A DNA stretch of 64,000 bases. It comes from Rotaria macrura. Its lineage: Eukaryota > Rotifera > Eurotatoria > Philodinida > Philodinidae. Shown here piece after piece: positions 25,478 through 38,683 of this stretch. A program made the translations under genes and the position numbers. A model generated the notes under the pieces. That model was not told where the DNA came from, did not search any database, and was given only the letters and a program-made list of their open reading frames with translations. The stretch spans positions 1 through 64,000 of the forward strand of contig OENT01000135.1 in the NCBI GenBank assembly GCA_900239685.1, in the 5' to 3' direction. Within the stretch, counting starts at the first letter, position 1. Each line of letters starts with the position of its first letter.

Positions 25478-28189
25478 ATGTACACACCGTAATAGATATG
25501 TCTCAGTTTCATTGCTGACTGGGAAAAATTTCATTTTCGAGAAAAACAATCAATATTGAAGGAACAGATTCGCTAGAATCTATGACAAATATTGCATTAT
25601 GACCTATTTTGTGTGTAAAAATAAGTCTATTTTCTTTTCTTTGATTGAATATTAATGCAACAGATATTTCACTAAGAAAAGTAATCCTTTCTTGGTTGAT
25701 TTTTTTTTAATTATTTGACTCATGCTTGCTGTATTTTACTTGTGTATCATGCGATGTAATGAAATTCAAAATTTCTTTTTATATGAATATAAAAAAATTA
25801 TAAACGTCCTGACTAACAAATCATAAAAACTTTCAATAAATTGATCGATGAATACATAAATCAAATGTATACAAATAAATGAATATAGAATGAAAATAAA
25901 ATCTTTATCTAATAAATTATAATTCAGAGGAACTGGAATACAAATCGTATTTGTTCATAACATGTATTTTCAGTCTTACATACGTATTCTATTATAACAA
26001 CTTGTCTTTGCTTGGTACTGTACTTCTATAAAAACGACATGTACAAAGCTGATAATTCAAAAGTCTTCTTTTCATTAATATCGAATCAAATAGGATTTCA
26101 AATGTTGAAAGTACAAACGAAGAGGCCATCAACGTTAAGAACAATGAGTAGGAGAGAATTGACACATGGTGAATGAATACGACGACCTAAATTTCAAATA
26201 TTTAATATGATCATTGTCATTGTCATAAAATGGGATGTCAATCTTGATCAAGATTTACTTCGAAATCAAGCATTCATTATAATCATCAGTACAAAGGAAA
26301 AAACATAATAGTATTCATTCGTGCTCGTAATTTTAAAAATAATTATCTGTAGCAACTTGTTTATGAAAGAAGGATGTGTAAAAAAATATACCCATGATTT
26401 AAGTTAAACAGTGACTGTTGGTACATATCCTTCATCTACGCTCAATACGATACGAAATTTGATCATAGTACATATGTAAAAATTGTTAAAATTTGAACTT
26501 GATTTTTTTCCGATTTGCTCATTTGTTTCTGATATTGTGGCTACATGCAAAGAATGTACAAACCAAATTTTTAAAATTTTCTATTACGTTGCCAATGTTT
26601 GAGTATAATAAATAATTATTCCACATATTTGCTAGTTGCGCGTAATGTTGATGTTATTCTGTTCCTAAATGGTCAATATCGAGGGTTTTACTTTTACATT
26701 CTTTAATAGGAAATCGAACAGTGGAGAAGTGTCGTTGACTAATGGCTATGTTCTGTGCGTCATATTGGCTACTTTTCAGAGTTCATGATTATTTTTAGGT
26801 TCTTAGAAAAAGATTCGATTTCAATCAGAATCACATCTTTTCTGTCATGAGCACACACAAGTTGTTCTGCTCAGTGACATCAACTGTTGATGAGTTTGAT
26901 CATGTTTTTCCAGATAATGTCTCAAAATAGTCTCTAATTGGAAAAACTCAAAGCACAAGAAGTATTGTGGCACGCTGCAGGTAATGTTTTCGTATAAAAA
27001 ATACTAATCTAATATTTCAATAGGAAAAAATCTAGTAGAGAAGGATGTCATGTTTTTACTAAATCATTCAGATATGCTACTAAGTACTGACGCATATTCA
27101 ACTAGAAGAATTTTTGAATGAATGCTCGACGATCATGCTTATCAAGAATATTTGCTACGGCTTATGACAATCGGTGAATATGACGTTTATTACTTTTATG
27201 ATGGTGTTGCACGAAGGAAGAAATTCGAATTCTAACTCTATAACGTAACATCTCTTCTAGGTAATATTTCGTAAAAGTAATTAGCTGTTGTGAATATGAG
27301 TTTTAATAAAGAGCCGACGATATATGGTAGACATACTTTCTATCTTTTATACCAATTGGAATCGCTTGCAACTAACTCTATATTCATTTTAACACTGAGT
27401 CTTCTACCATTTAAATTCTCATACGAACAAGATAATTTAGCATTTAAACAAATAGTTTGACTTTTCGACTCGTTTTCTTTTTCGAACATACTCCATGAAT
27501 TATTTTCGGATCACTTCAATCGATGAGTTCCTTTTTTTAAAGGTCTAATTCACAAAATGACTTTACATGTCATCATTTCTGATGAAGATTCTATTCTAAA
27601 AATATAATGAAAGTAAAAGTAAAAATATATAGCATGTTTCATAGTATGTATGACAACTAAAGCACAATGGTCTTGCTAGATTATCAAACGAACGAGTCAA
27701 TTCTAGACTTTAATGAAAAGAATATGATTTGATAATGGCAATTGAAAGATTATTCACACATTTGACATTTTTTTATCCCACACTCGTCAAGTCTATATGA
27801 CTCAGATTCTTGTTCGATTCCCAAGTTCGTATACGGCAAAACATGACTATCATATTGAATGTATAAGAGAACAATGTTGACATATTTTCTACGGAAACAA
27901 AAAGAAGACGGAGAGCGTCAAAATGAAAATAGGAAACTGTCTAGAGGATAGTAGATAGTGAATAGAAACAAAAATAATAGAGAAATGTAACAATAAAAAA
28001 TTCAGTCACGTATGTGCACCTCTTTCAATTCAATTATGTAGGGACTCGATAACGGTTTTTTTATAACAAGTTGCTATGACCCTTCATTTCGAAAGTATTT
28101 TAACATTTTCTCAGTAGATAAAATAGTTTGTCTTTATACTTTCGAACATTTTCGTAATTGCTCGTGCATCTGTAAGAGAATTCTTTGTT

Positions 28190-28440
28190 GTAGTGATCAG
28201 CACGGAGTGTCCAGTTCACGCTCATGACAGTTCATATGAATATGATATGAGTGAGTGTTTTCCGCTCACGCTCACGCCCTTACAAGTGTGAGGGACTAAC
28301 CCTGTCGCTCATGTGAATGAGAACACTTCTGATATCTCAAGTATTTCAGATTTCAATAATATTTTTTATTTATATGAATCGCGTACAGCTCGCGTTCATA
28401 CGAGTGTGAGTTGTACGCCCTGACTAAGTTGTACTTAGAG
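28190..28440. repeat. degenerate GTGAGCG / CGCTCAC repeat cluster, hAT-like
   Basis: Locally GC-richer than its surroundings. It contains multiple GCTCACG and GTGTGAG motifs, e.g. CCGCTCACGCTCACGCCC and GAGTGTCCAGTTCACGCTCA. Such strings are common in the subterminal regions of hAT elements. Two or more nested, decayed ends may be present. No coding sequence or clean target duplication was found. Confidence 0.3.
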
Positions 28441-28844
28441 TTTCGTCCTCGTTTTTCTTTCACACCCTAGCATGTCAATCTTAACTCAGTAAGAATTCTC
28501 ATCCATTAAGGAACTGAATCGTTTGACAATGCCTATTGAATTATTGATGTACTTTTTGAAAAATATTGAACACTTGAAAAATCCTTTGAATTTATTTATT
28601 TTTTCAAGTATTGACTTGATCAACTCATCAGAATAATTACAATTACTCTTTTTTGAAACATAGTCTAAAACACTATCAAAAAAAATAGAGAAGAGTTTTT
28701 CAATCGCCCTACCCTTGGCACTATCAATAGGTCAAGAGAGGGAATATTTCAAATAAGAACCGAAACTATAGATGTGTCCTAGAGGTCAGATCAATCTCAA
28801 TGCAACACATAGCGCTCGTACACATTTTATACTAGGTAGGTGAC

Positions 28845-29055
28845 AGTGATGGGGAATTAGGTTTCACTGGTTCATATCAGTAACCAGCTATAACTCATAT
28901 AACCTAATGCTAGCCTGGTATTCTCTTAATCCTCCTGGATAAACCAATATCAGCCGAATTCGGCCGATACAGAACAGTAAGACGATTATGGTAAAGACCG
29001 GTTATTTTCACCTTTGCATTCCTATTTAACACGAGACGGATAGGTTCGGCGGATT
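28845..29055. repeat. possible old transposon end
   Basis: Starts with CAGTGATGGGGAATTAGG, similar to the opening of some hAT terminal repeats. It contains the palindromic CCGAATTCGG inside CAGCCGAATTCGGCCGAT, and its base composition differs from its flanks. No inverted partner was found. Confidence 0.2.
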
Positions 29056-30326
29056 ATGATATGATTTCAGGCTTATATTAATGAAATTTTCTTTATTCAT
29101 TTCGTAATGGATGAATAGAACTAGTGTTGATCCTATCTTCGCAATTTGAAAAATGTGTTTCTGAAGCGTGGGCGAGTAGTGTAAAAAGAGTATTAGAGAG
29201 ACATTCCTCGTTCAAATTATTAAACAACTGTCTGCATCCTATTTTAATATGATAAATGTGTCTAACAGATCAAGTATTTATTAGGGATTCATAGAGAACA
29301 AGATGTCATATGTCATTTTGTTTTCATTATATTAAACATACATCTTTCACCATACAATATCTGTTAAACATTTTAGATCATCTGCCTACTACTCAATATG
29401 TTCACTATTCTATAAAGGTAAAACTTTAAGAAAATTTCTTTAGGTTTAGCTAAAATCGAATTTGAATTACATCTTTAATTGATATGCTTCTTTCATCAAT
29501 TTACGTAAACTTATCGAATATATATTTAACATCAAACTTGACTTCAGGTGCCTCATGTCTTATGTTCTCATTCGTTCTATTGTGCATATTTTCTCTACAA
29601 AACTCGAAGATATACATTGGTTTCGAATTGGGGAAAAAACTAACACCTAATATTAATGTCAATGAAAGTAATGGTCGTTGGTAAACAATTAAACTTACTT
29701 TTGTCATTGTGAAACATGAATGATGGGCTCAAAATTCTAATCACTTAAGAATTTAAAAGCTAGTTAGTTAGAAAATATGAAATCATCGGAAGAATATCAA
29801 CGTGATTTAATTACGCTTCATTCTATTAGTTAACTTTTGTTGATAGCACCGGAAGAAAATATCAACAGGTTAACGGCCAAAAATTAGATTCCGAAAAAAG
29901 AAAATACCATTCATAGATTTCATTTCCCGATCACTCGAATATCTTCTTCAATGTGTACGATAGAAGAAACTGTAAGTATTGAATTAGAGATTTTTCATGA
30001 TTCGGAAAAGTCTTTATCATGAACAATACCAAAAATATCAATTCGCACTATTCGATATCGATATAAAAATGAATGATGTTAAATAGGTAATCCAATGAGG
30101 AAAATTTTGGAACGAAAGTAATGAAGTGGTAAGCCGTTCCGATCTAGTTTTGACTTGATCATGTACTGAGGATTTATTTAATACATTTGAGGAATATATT
30201 CATTCTATTGCATCGTATAGTATGAGTGCAAGAATTTTTGAATTTTTATATAGTAAAATACTTTTGTTTTCATATTATTTTTCAAACGTTCTCGTTGAAT
30301 GATGAGTTATAAATTATATTTATCTT

Positions 30327-30525
30327 CTATTGCAAAAAGAAGGAACGCCGACAGCAACGATGCTGATGACGTAGCACTTTTGGTTTAGATCGCATCTGGT
30401 ACGACTCGACCGAGACATGATTTGTAAAGATTTTACTTGGCCAACCCAAAGGCCATCCTATAAGTGTCAAAGATATTAAATTGGCGCGAGCTACCTCGGG
30501 CTCATACAAGCTTTATTAAAAAGAC
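30327..30525. other. GC-richer segment of unknown nature
   Basis: About 190 bases are clearly richer in G+C than the surroundings, and a minus-strand frame stays open for 60 codons (start at 30509). The peptide has no domain I know. It could be a diverged transposon piece, an exon of an unrecognised gene or a structured RNA. I tested it by eye for tRNA A/B boxes and found none placed correctly. Confidence 0.2.
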
Positions 30526-32589
30526 AAATTATTAAAGATGCATGAGTTTTTGCTAATTAACACATTTACTTTTTGCATCTTTTTATTTTACTAGAAACGC
30601 TTTTGATTGAAAAATAATTTATATCATGTGTAAACAGATGCATAGAATTAGGTAAGTTAAAATTAAACTTTAAGAAGATCATAGGTAAGCCACAAGTACG
30701 TAATTACATAAATACATGAGAAAAGTAGCAAAAATATGGAAAAAGAGTGTTGTGACTCACCACATATGTTCATTTCATTTATCGAACGAAATATTATGGT
30801 ACACTGTTTTCAATTAAAAACGAGTTAAACAGTTATAAGTCTATAGCTGTCTGATCTAGAATATTGATGCATTGAAATCTATATAAGGTACAAAAAATTC
30901 AGACAATGATTTAACGAATAGAACAAAAATATACCAAAGAGAACAGGTGATAATAAGAATCTACGCGAGTAAAGAAACGAGGTATTTTTCGAATTACCAA
31001 CGTATGGCTGCCCCCTTACCTTTCACATTCGAAAATCTATTGTTCGAAAGAGTATGAACGACAGAATGCAAGAACTACGAGAGCCATTTTGTTTTAAATT
31101 CTTACTTTTTAAGGCAAATAACAGTGACCATACGATCAATGACTTTAAAAATGGGGCTCTAATTATATAGGTGTTTCAATATATAATAAAAACTAAAGCT
31201 TAATTTAAGAAAGAAAGAACTCTCGTAGATTCTACATCTTGACATGTTCTTTCAACAGAAACAAATATTCTATTGAGTATAGTGACGTATCTGCGAAAAT
31301 TCTACGCAGCACAATCGAAAAAATCTTTCGGATTTTTCTTTAAAACGCGAGTTTTTTTCGTAGTAGTGACGAGAATCGTTAAAAGCGTTTTTGAGAAAAG
31401 TACCAAAAAACAAACGTTAGGTCACACTTAAAAGAGCGCATTCTAGAGTCTTTTTCCATACGCTTTCTCAATTTTCATATTTTTAACGAAAATTCACTTT
31501 TTTTTTGATAAGCAAGAGCAAGCAGACAAAATCATGTGTAGTATAATATGATGAATAATATCAATTAAACTTTATTCAAATGCAGTGATGCAAAAGACTT
31601 GCACCCATCAGTATGGATAGTTCAAAGTTCTCACCTTTATTATTGCTGAAAGCTCCAGGTCGCTAGTTACTAACAGCATTATGCAAAATGCACTTAAGGG
31701 TTGTTAAAATCATGAAAACATCCCCTTCTTTTAATACCTGCTAGTAAATAAAGGAACATTCGTAGTCAATTTTGAACAAAAGAAACTCATGTCACAATTA
31801 TAAGATTGCCCATTTCCCTAGTTTTTAGCGAAACTCTCTTTTAGTTTAATAAACATCGAAGTTAGCTATTCTGTTATTTATCATGCATATGTTATTTATT
31901 AAAAATGACTTCAGAATCATCTCAATAAATCAATCTCCATGAAAAGTTAAATATTCAATGGACAAGCAGGTCACGCCAGAAAAGAGAAAGATCCTCTATT
32001 GAAATATTTATACTTTAATCTTCCTCTCACTAATGACATACGTTATATTTCATTAGGAATGTAAAACTCCATATATATGAGTGAGTTGCAACTTTTCGTT
32101 ACCATTCACGGAAATAGCTGAAAGTGAATCTAAACCATCTTTGAGTAGTGCATTTTATTATACTCTATGCCTGTAGTACATAGCGAAAATTTCCCAACAC
32201 TATATATTATTAATGGAGATATGAGCTTTACAAAATTACGATGTTTCTACTTAAGGTATGAGTAATTCAAAATCGCACAAAAATCTTTTTTGATATATTT
32301 TCACATGGTTTGATAGAGCTCAGTGAACTGTACACGAAGAACTATATTGAAAAATTTTAAGTCCTTCCATTGAAAGAAAATTCTCAGAAAACTCGATTTT
32401 TTCTTGTGTTAGGTATAAACGCTTAATTTTCAACAAAATTTGCTTTTTAATTTTTTTACGTTGGTATATAACGTTCAGAGAAGTTGTTGTTAGATTCAGC
32501 ATGAAAAACTGCATCTATGTATGTAATTTTTAGTTTGTTCATATACAACTAAAAATATCTGTAAAAAATCGTTTCAGTTCTTCTTATGT

Positions 32590-32911
32590 AGTATAATGTA
32601 AATTTCTCCCCAATAGAAAAGGCTTAAGAACTGAAATTCTCATCACTTACACAGCATTTTGTTTAACACCTACTTTGGAATTTTGAGACAAATCGGACAT
32701 TTCGTTGAAGAGATATGAAGAGATCAGTTTTCAAATCGTCACTGCATTTGTTAATATAATATAAATTTCTCCAAAATGGCAGAAGATAACGAGCTGAAAT
32801 TTTTATCACTCACATAACCTATCGTTCTGCATCTACTCTAAAATGTTGAGCTAAATCGAGCGATTTAGTAAAGAGTTATAAATGATTCAATTTTCAAACC
32901 ATCACTCTACA
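32590..32911. repeat. two diverged tandem units of about 160 bp
   Basis: Unit 1 (about 32590-32748) and unit 2 (about 32752-32911) align over their whole length. Shared landmarks are ATAATRTAAATTTCTCC, CTGAAATTYTYATCACTYACA, ACAAATCG/CTAAATCG, and TTTTCAAA(T/C)C(G/A)TCACT. They differ at perhaps a quarter to a third of positions. A related GCTGAA.TTTTT core appears near 33340 and, on the other strand, near 60900-61010. This suggests an old dispersed, satellite-like family. Confidence 0.5.
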
Positions 32912-35476
32912 AAATGAGTATACAGACCTTGTTTTTAAAAAGTCTTGTTATTTTTATCCACAAATAAATCTGATAAAACACTGTTTTTTCAAATAATTTT
33001 GTGTCTTCAAGAGTTGTCTTTCTTTTAGTAGAGTCTGCGCATCACTAGCTTTTTCAATGGCAGAATTGCTATCATGTTTTCGTCACTTTACACAAAAAAA
33101 AATAAAGTGTCTGTCAAATAGTGCAAACGTTATACGAAGGAAAGAACAAAACATTCTGTTCAAATCGTTGATATATTTCGATGGAGTATCAAACGCTGTA
33201 CAAAATGTTTTAGTTACATAATTTTCCTCGTGTTTTTCAATGGTCGAAAAGTTCAGCTTTCTTATAGCGTGTCATTAAAAATCAGCATTTTTTCGTCATA
33301 CATCTCTTATAACTCAGCACTGGTATGAGCTGCTGAGCTGAATTTTTTGTGTGCCAGTGTGACATACCAGGTGCCATATTAAATAAAAAAATTGTTCTAA
33401 TCGATTCGGAGAAGCAAAAGTCATTAGCCAAATACTACTAAAACAGTAACAGTACCAAAAAATTGCAATTCACTCATATATATCTCTTTAGAGGACTTCA
33501 GATAAGGTGGATATGTTTTTCTACAGATGTTGGCATTGCTGTTGGACTATTCTTATTCTTAGATACTGGCAATGCTAAGACGAATTTTAACCACGTTATT
33601 TAATGGACCGCAATTGTAGCTGCATAAATCTATACATATATGGCACAATGCTTTTAGAATGGTTATTGTAAATTTCCGAGAAGCATGCATCTTATCAATA
33701 CGTCTTTCTGTTTTTTTTTGACAACATTAGTTTTCAAGACGCTAGAAAAAAAAGTATATTACAAGTTTAGTGATGATATTAGAAAATTTGAAGTGAGGAG
33801 AAAAATGAGATGTTTGAGTGCAGCAAGTTTCCGTTAAGAAAAAAGTTTCTTTTTCTTTCACCAACTGAAATCCTTAGATATAAAATCTAAGTTTAAGATA
33901 AGTTTCTTTCAGATGTTAGTCAGTACACCGACTTGTTGCATGAAGGTAATGTTCGTTTTCAGTTTCAGGGATTAGGCATACAATTTATTTTTAAATTATA
34001 AGTTAAATTTGAAGATTCTAATTTGAGAATAATCAACTATTTCATTAGGATATGATATCGATCGAGTGAAGTTACATCAATTGACGTAAAATATAAAATG
34101 CACCATTTGCGAGCTTTGAGGAGTCAGTTTTTTAATAGTACGTTTCTAAACGGAAGTAACAAACAAAGAGATCTATGATAAGGCTCATGTATATTATGTG
34201 ACTTATTATATTCTACATGATATTTTAGAGACTATTCAAAAACAAAATTCGACTTTATTTTGATTTCAAAACGGTTCCTATTCAATGATTTTCCCATAGA
34301 GAAAGCAAATTGTTAGTAAATTGAAATGTGGCATTTAGAAGTTTCTTTAATAGTTAGAGTGAATCATATTCATTTCAGAGAAGCTTATTTCCTGGAAACA
34401 TATGGCTCCTTTACTGATCATGGAATATAATGTTTATACAATATAGTTGAGGTGTACCGCGGGTGTATTTAATATTGCAAAAACAATTTTTTTTCGAAAA
34501 TGTACTAAGCGTGACGTAGCGTTTAAATAGAATTTCCAACGATAGATTTGCTTAATCTTTTCTTGTTCGTTACGCAGACAATGACAATCGTTAGCCTTGT
34601 GCTAAGGAAAAAATCATTACCAATCACTACTAGTCGACGAGTCGATGTGTACTCAATTTCGTTTTACTCGTAATATTTAATTTTGTATATTTTTCAAATG
34701 GTATCGTAAAAAACTAAAAGTCCGCTTGTTACAAAAGCATGCCGACTCGAGGCTGTCCGTTATGACTACCGGTAATAAATGAATGTATTATTAAAAGATT
34801 CATATTTTAGAGTTTAAAAATAAAATACATTTTGTATTCAAATTCAACTAATGAAATTTCACTTGGTTGATGTATCGTATGAAATTGAAATGGTTCATTG
34901 AATGCAGTTCATTATCTGTTAGGATAATTAACTAAATTTGAATGGTTCATTAAAACGAGTAGGAATATAAGGTTATTTTTGTTTTCTCTTGTAAATAGAC
35001 GATTCTCAGTATAGGGAAATTTCAGTAGAAACTTAAGTTGCCAGACTGACAGTTTCCTGATATTGATACATAGAGATGAGGACAAACAATTTATCAAATG
35101 CTTTACATACTCGACTGTCTGAAGATTTCTATTATAAATAGAATTTTCCATATGTTCATGTGATTTCAGGTAGAGTATATTTGATATGACTAGGCGTACC
35201 TGTCGAGTTTTTTATTTGATGCATTCATTACATGACTATTGAAATAGCTGACAACTTTTAACATCTTCTATCAGTTAGTTATTTGCCTAGTTAGTATTAA
35301 GTGCAATTCGAAACTTACTTGTTAGCAAACGAAGTTCATGAAAATAATCAAATAAATGTTTTTGAATGAACACAAAAATGAAAGTGAGATTTTTAAGTTT
35401 TTGAATGATTCTATTCGTTATGGTTTTTTTTTGTATCAATATATCATATCTACTCTAGATAATATTATATTCAGAC

Positions 35477-35881
35477 ATGAACTTCATTCGCTGGATCGAA
35501 ATTATGATGTTCTTTGTTGGTGTTTTACTTCTGACATTAGTTAGAGCTCAAGAAACCGGTGGTGATCAAGCAAATATATCATCTGAAACTGCAAACTGTT
35601 CTGTCCAATATGGACTACTTAAATTGGATGAAGGTGATAGAATAATAATTAATGGAAAATTATATAAAGTTGAAAATTGTCAACTTCAACGAGCTTTTCA
35701 AACCTGTGGCCCAAATCTATGGCATATAATCAATATTGTTTGCGAAGCCGTCAATGAATATAAAAGAAAACCTAGATTTGTTGAACTTATTCGAAGATTT
35801 GTACAACGGAAATTACTCACTGAAGCTTGTTGTGAAAATGTATGTACAATAACTGAAATGTCTCGTTACTGCCCCACATAA
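35477..35881 (+). CDS. insulin-like peptide precursor A (134 aa)
   Basis: Secreted hormone precursor of the insulin family. Residues 1-24 form a signal peptide (hydrophobic MMFFVGVLLLTL, likely cut after VRA). The B-chain core is C77-G...C89 (CGPNLWHIINIVC, spacing CX11C), and the A-chain core is C118-C119-X3-C123-X8-C132, exactly the insulin A-chain spacing. Between them lie basic sites KRK (96-98), RR (106-107) and RK (111-112), so the C-peptide would be short. Two additional cysteines, C41 and C68, precede the B-chain core and are kept in the neighbouring paralog. The relaxin RxxxRxxI binding motif is absent. The CDS is single-exon. An AATAAA at 35938-35943 lies in a 3' UTR that also holds a palindromic AT run. 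A paralog follows 2.8 kb downstream on the same strand. Confidence 0.9.
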   Translation: MNFIRWIEIMMFFVGVLLLTLVRAQETGGDQANISSETANCSVQYGLLKLDEGDRIIINGKLYKVENCQLQRAFQTCGPNLWHIINIVCEAVNEYKRKPRFVELIRRFVQRKLLTEACCENVCTITEMSRYCPT

Positions 35882-35884
35882 AAA

Positions 35885-35886
35885 CA

Positions 35887-35920
<34 letters not shown>

Positions 35921-35926
35921 GTATTG
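35885..35926. repeat. palindromic AT microsatellite in the 3' UTR of insulin-like A
   Basis: About 40 bases of alternating A and T bounded by CAATA...TATTG, so the transcript could fold into a hairpin between the stop codon and the AATAAA signal. Confidence 0.75.
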
Positions 35927-35943
35927 TAATTTATGTTAATAAA

Positions 35944-38683
35944 ACACTATGCTCGTATGTTACCACAATGATTCAATCAAATAAATGAGCTCAAAACATG
36001 TCTTATTGGTTTTTGTCTCACCATATTTTAATGAGTACTTTTTTTTAAATAAAAATTTAGAGATTAAAATTGAATATTTTGATCAACTACTAATTATGAT
36101 TATGACTAATTTTACGTCCCGCATGGACCAGGCATCGGAAATCAGCCATTGTCTATGATAATTATGAAATCGTACTATTATCTATCGACAATATTAAATT
36201 CTCTGTCAGTCAATATTTCTTTCTGTTTTTTGAATACGGAAAAAAAAGATGATTTGTTTCTTTATACAAGCCATAAAAATGATGTCGTACTTTTTTTGTT
36301 GGCATCTCTTTTATCTATTTCAAACGAAGTGCAGTCGTAACCTTAGATAGGTGACAATAAATATATATCCTTTTTTTTTAATAGGAAGTTAAAAGATAAG
36401 TTTTGGTATGTACTAAAAAACGAGATGACTTTTCCTTATAATTAGCCATAATACAATGGATAGATTGAATGCTCGTCTTACCAATTTGAGTTCTTTATCT
36501 ATTGAATAGGGTTCGCAAGAAAATTTCAAAAACACATTTTTCATTCAAGATAGCGTGTAAGTGTGTTATAAGTGAAACACTATTTTTCTTGAAAAATTTC
36601 ATTGTAGATATTGATGCTTGTACGAAGAACAAGGACTATGAAAAGAGATAGAAACTACGTCTTAACACATTCATTGCTTGTCATCGGCAGATATTATTAT
36701 TTCATAATTGTCTTTCGATCGTCCATTAGAATCTGTGTAGACTAGTGCTAGTCATATAAAGAACTAGGGATAGCGCAATCACCATCGTACAGGTATATAT
36801 ATATATATACCACTGATTCAAGTTAGCAATTCAATTAAATCACTAAGAAGCCGGTTTTTTTAAAAATTTATCATGTTAATTATACTCAACTAAAGACAAT
36901 CATCAACATCATAATCAGATCAACTAAACCTACGTCAATGTGTTGTTTTCTCAGACCTAGAAATTTTTCACACGTTCGTGGTTTTAGCAAAGAGCTCTTG
37001 ATTAGTTTAATTATTCCGTTGAGATAATTTATATCAAACAATATTGAAATATCACAGACTCTTTTAGATTGAGTCAGTGCGTCATAAAACAAATATTTAA
37101 TTTAAAATGTGACGTAAGTATTTTTTATTTTCTGAAAGAATTCATCCGTAAAATACAAAATAAAACTGATTGGAAAACAACAAATCAGTGCGTATAGAAA
37201 CCGTACGGAATGTACTCTATTGAACTCATTTGTTATTTTTTGTTTATTGAAAAAGACAAAGTGAACAACAATAATAAAGGAATGCTTTATTTCAGGCTAT
37301 TATACAATGAGATAAGTCGTTCCCTATTGTTTTTCGTACATCCGACACGAGCAAGTGATGACGCAAGAGGAACATGAACTTCTACTTGGAAAAAAACATT
37401 CTTTGCTTTTCTTTTTCAATAATTAAGCCTCTAGCCGAAATCGAGTTCGTAAAATAACAAAAATAAAACTTTAATCACCGCCTACTCTGTTTTTTTTTGG
37501 CCCTTCTCTAATGAGATCTTAACTACACAATTTTTTTCCATCGCCAACAGGAAAAAACAATGATTTTTTTTCTGAACAACTCCTCCACAATCGGACTAGC
37601 TCATGAAAGATTCACACGATTGGACCTAAATACCAACGAATTATGAGAATATACATGTATCTTTCGTTAATTCTTTCTGGATCGAGATCTATATAATTCT
37701 TTTTTATCCCGCTGTCAATGCTATTCCAATCAATGGAAATTGCTTTAGGATATTATCCTTCCTTCAGGATTCTAAATAATATACTATTAATAACTGTTGT
37801 GTGTTTGATAAGTGTGAACTCATGATGTTGCCAGTTCTTCTTTTTTTTCATACGGTTTTATTTAATATTCGATTAATCTTCTATCGGCTACATTTGAAAT
37901 CAATCTGTTGATATTTTCAGTAATTTGAATGAATAATAGTTTTCAAGACTAACTTGACTTATTCCAAAATATAGAACAAGTCATATTTGTTCGGAAATGA
38001 AAAGATTTAAGTCATTTTTATTGTATGTGAAAGTCATTCTATCGGAATATCACAAAATAACTATATTTGTGCTTTTATTCTTCTCTTTGTTTTAATTAGA
38101 AGTCTGACGGGCTCTTTTATCTGAAATAAATATGCTTACAATGTTTTTATGATATTAGAACGTGGTGTCTCGTTTTTTTTAAATGAAAATAAACATCAAA
38201 TATGATAATTATCAAAGAACAAACACAAAATAACTAATAGACGTTTAGTCAACACTTTCTTGTCTATTTGCAATTTGATTACGTCAATGAGTTGTATTCA
38301 CGGTTACAAATAGAAATGACTTTATAAAGAGAACAAGCAGAACTCTTATGAGTATAATTTTGTTTTTATTTTTGTATTCTTTCCGCTTGACGTTGATGTT
38401 ATTGAAATCATTTTTTCAACTAGAAAATCATCATTTTGTTAAATAACTTCATCTTCAACTCATGAGTTTCCATTTCAATGAAATGAATGTTGAACACAAT
38501 TATGACTGAACTATCGATACTATCAATATTGTGTAAATATGGCAGTTCTCGATCAGTAGTAATAGCGATGAAAAAAATTAGTTTCTATCGATTGTTTACA
38601 TTATCGGTTCTATTTAACAGGATCCCATTTCTATATTTCACTTATATTAAATACACATCTCGTTCTCGTCAAACATAATAACC
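35944..38683. other. 2.7 kb between the two insulin-like genes
   Basis: AT-rich with no supported gene. A perfect 20-base TA palindrome lies at 36792-36811. A short stretch at about 36445-36520 vaguely recalls a tRNA (ATGGATAG and GGGTTCGCA) but does not fold as one. Frames at 36149-36340, 36886-37092 and 38487-38678 have no domain. Confidence 0.5.

Larger units (their letters stand above)
22451..35476. other. 13 kb gene-poor region with decayed repeats
   Basis: No supported gene in about 13 kb. The open frames here (22945-23163, 23971-24222, 24721-25008, 29484-29684, 30327-30509, 32320-32514, 34912-35151 and a few others) are short, AT-shaped and lack domains. Separate entries cover the repeat-like pieces at 23.75, 25.4, 28.2, 28.85, 30.33 and 32.6 kb. 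The rest shows nothing I can identify. Confidence 0.5.

Noticed and set aside
36445-36520. tRNA-like stretch with ATGGATAG and GGGTTCGCA
   Set aside because: The arms do not pair into a cloverleaf, and the A-box and B-box are too degenerate.
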